Shown piece by piece: positions 4,649 through 5,157 of a stretch of DNA of 5,157 bases. The notes under the pieces are model-generated. The model did no database searches and was not told the DNA's origin. It saw only the letters and a program-made list of their open reading frames with translations. The stretch lies in NCBI GenBank assembly GCA_009922405.1, contig RFVZ01000177.1:1-5157 (forward strand), given 5' to 3'. The stretch comes from Betaproteobacteria bacterium (GTDB lineage: Bacteria; Pseudomonadota; Gammaproteobacteria; Burkholderiales; Burkholderiaceae_E). Position 1 is the first letter of the stretch, and each line of letters opens with the position of its first letter. The position numbers and the translations under genes were made by a program.

Positions 4649-5157
4649 ATTGCGGTTCATGACCCTCTGAACGCAGCCAGTCAGCGAGCGCGAGGCCGGT
4701 GGCTGCCGGCCAGCAGAGGACATCCTCGGGGTAAAACAGTCGGTATTCGCTCAGTTCGGGCGACAGCACAATGGTCCCGCTGGCGCGCGCGTGGTACGCG
4801 ATGATGACTTGGTTCATGCGCTGGAAATCATAGACCCCAATCAGTGAAAGCCCGTCGACCTGGAGGCCAGTTTCTTCGGTGACCTCGCGTGCCGTTCCCT
4901 CTTCGGGGGTTTCCCCGGCTTCCATAAATCCGGTGATCAAACGGAACCTTCGCCCGGGCCAGGCTGCATTGTGCGCAAGCAACAGCTGCCCGTCGCGGTC
5001 GGTGCATTGCACGACCGCAGCAAGAACCGGCGTCGGGTTGTTCCAAACCGTCCAACGACAAGCCGGACAGCGCAATCGCTCTTTGTGGCCACCGTCTTCG
5101 AGCTGAGTGGTCAGCATGAGCGGTGTTGCGCAATGGGTGCAAAATCGGGTTTCGTAC
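4626..5157 (-). CDS. Nudix hydrolase with N-terminal zinc ribbon (partial, start beyond the right edge)
   Basis: An open frame enters from the right edge and ends at TGA 4628-4626. An ATG occurs at 5117, but the upstream codons read YETRFCTHCATPL, giving a CxxC that pairs with CPAC (codons at 5069-5058) as a four-Cys zinc ribbon. The true start is therefore outside the window, probably by only a few codons. After the ribbon comes WNNPTPVLAAVV, the usual entry to the Nudix fold, then a Nudix box at 4931-4863 that fits GX5EX7REUXEEXGU at every fixed position, so the metal-binding Glu residues are intact. Such proteins hydrolyse nucleoside diphosphates linked to another group; ribbon-bearing relatives include NADH pyrophosphatase NudC, but this shorter protein lacks that enzyme's extra N-terminal domain within view, and the substrate is unknown. 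The C-terminal tail (ADWLRSEGHE...) is variable. The gene overlaps the adhesin-E-like gene tail to tail by 23 bp. Confidence 0.9.
   Translation of the reverse strand, partial: YETRFCTHCATPLMLTTQLEDGGHKERLRCPACRWTVWNNPTPVLAAVVQCTDRDGQLLLAHNAAWPGRRFRLITGFMEAGETPEEGTAREVTEETGLQVDGLSLIGVYDFQRMNQVIIAYHARASGTIVLSPELSEYRLFYPEDVLCWPAATGLALADWLRSEGHEPQFSEHKLS

Noticed and set aside
4694..4711. GGCCGG-TGGCTG-CCGGCC inverted repeat
   Set aside because: It lies in the Nudix coding region within Ala/Leu/Pro codons of GC-rich DNA and has no T-tract, so coincidence is the simplest reading.

Overview
The window is compact, moderately GC-rich bacterial chromosome. It holds seven protein-coding genes on both strands, and nothing in it suggests a phage, transposon, CRISPR array, rRNA or tRNA. 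Several protein types point to Pseudomonadota, most likely a beta- or gammaproteobacterium: a BPSL1445-like SYLF protein, an RHGQASFG-type histidine phosphatase, an acyl-CoA ligase resembling Burkholderiales/gammaproteobacterial homologues, and a surface-adhesin-E-like periplasmic protein. The assignment comes from recalled family resemblance, not a database search.

Layout from left to right. (1) Positions 530 to 1, minus strand: the N-terminal third or so of a flavin-dependent monooxygenase with an NTF2-like domain fused in front of its FAD-binding Rossmann fold. It is cut by the left edge exactly in the GxGxxG loop. (2) Positions 531-684: a 154-bp divergent spacer rich in short inverted repeats, including a perfect 12-bp palindrome. 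(3) Positions 685-1365, plus strand: a SRAP (YedK/HMCES-type) protein whose catalytic Cys2 fixes a GTG start. (4) Positions 1897-1346, minus strand: an exported SYLF-domain protein, overlapping the SRAP gene tail to tail by 20 bp. (5) Positions 2607-1939, minus strand: a histidine-phosphatase-fold protein lacking the usual second catalytic His, probably co-transcribed with the SYLF gene. (6) Positions 2652-4217, plus strand: a complete adenylate-forming acyl-CoA ligase, divergent from the phosphatase across 44 bp. (7) Positions 4217-4648, plus strand: a small exported adhesin-E-like protein coupled to the ligase by a TAATG stop/start overlap. (8) Positions 5157 to 4626, minus strand: a Nudix hydrolase with an N-terminal zinc ribbon, overlapping the adhesin-E-like gene tail to tail by 23 bp and running off the right edge.

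Likely transcription units are the FMO gene alone or with genes outside the window, SRAP alone, phosphatase then SYLF protein, ligase then adhesin-E-like protein, and the Nudix gene with genes outside. The functions are mixed: DNA-damage tolerance (SRAP), acyl activation (ligase), nucleotide-type hydrolysis (Nudix), oxidation (FMO) and two envelope proteins. No shared pathway is evident, and I see no convincing new multi-gene system. The points most worth a second look are the altered phosphatase active site with a possibly leaderless start, the start and divergent N-terminus of the SRAP protein, the palindromic spacer before it, and the coupled enzyme/secreted-protein pair.
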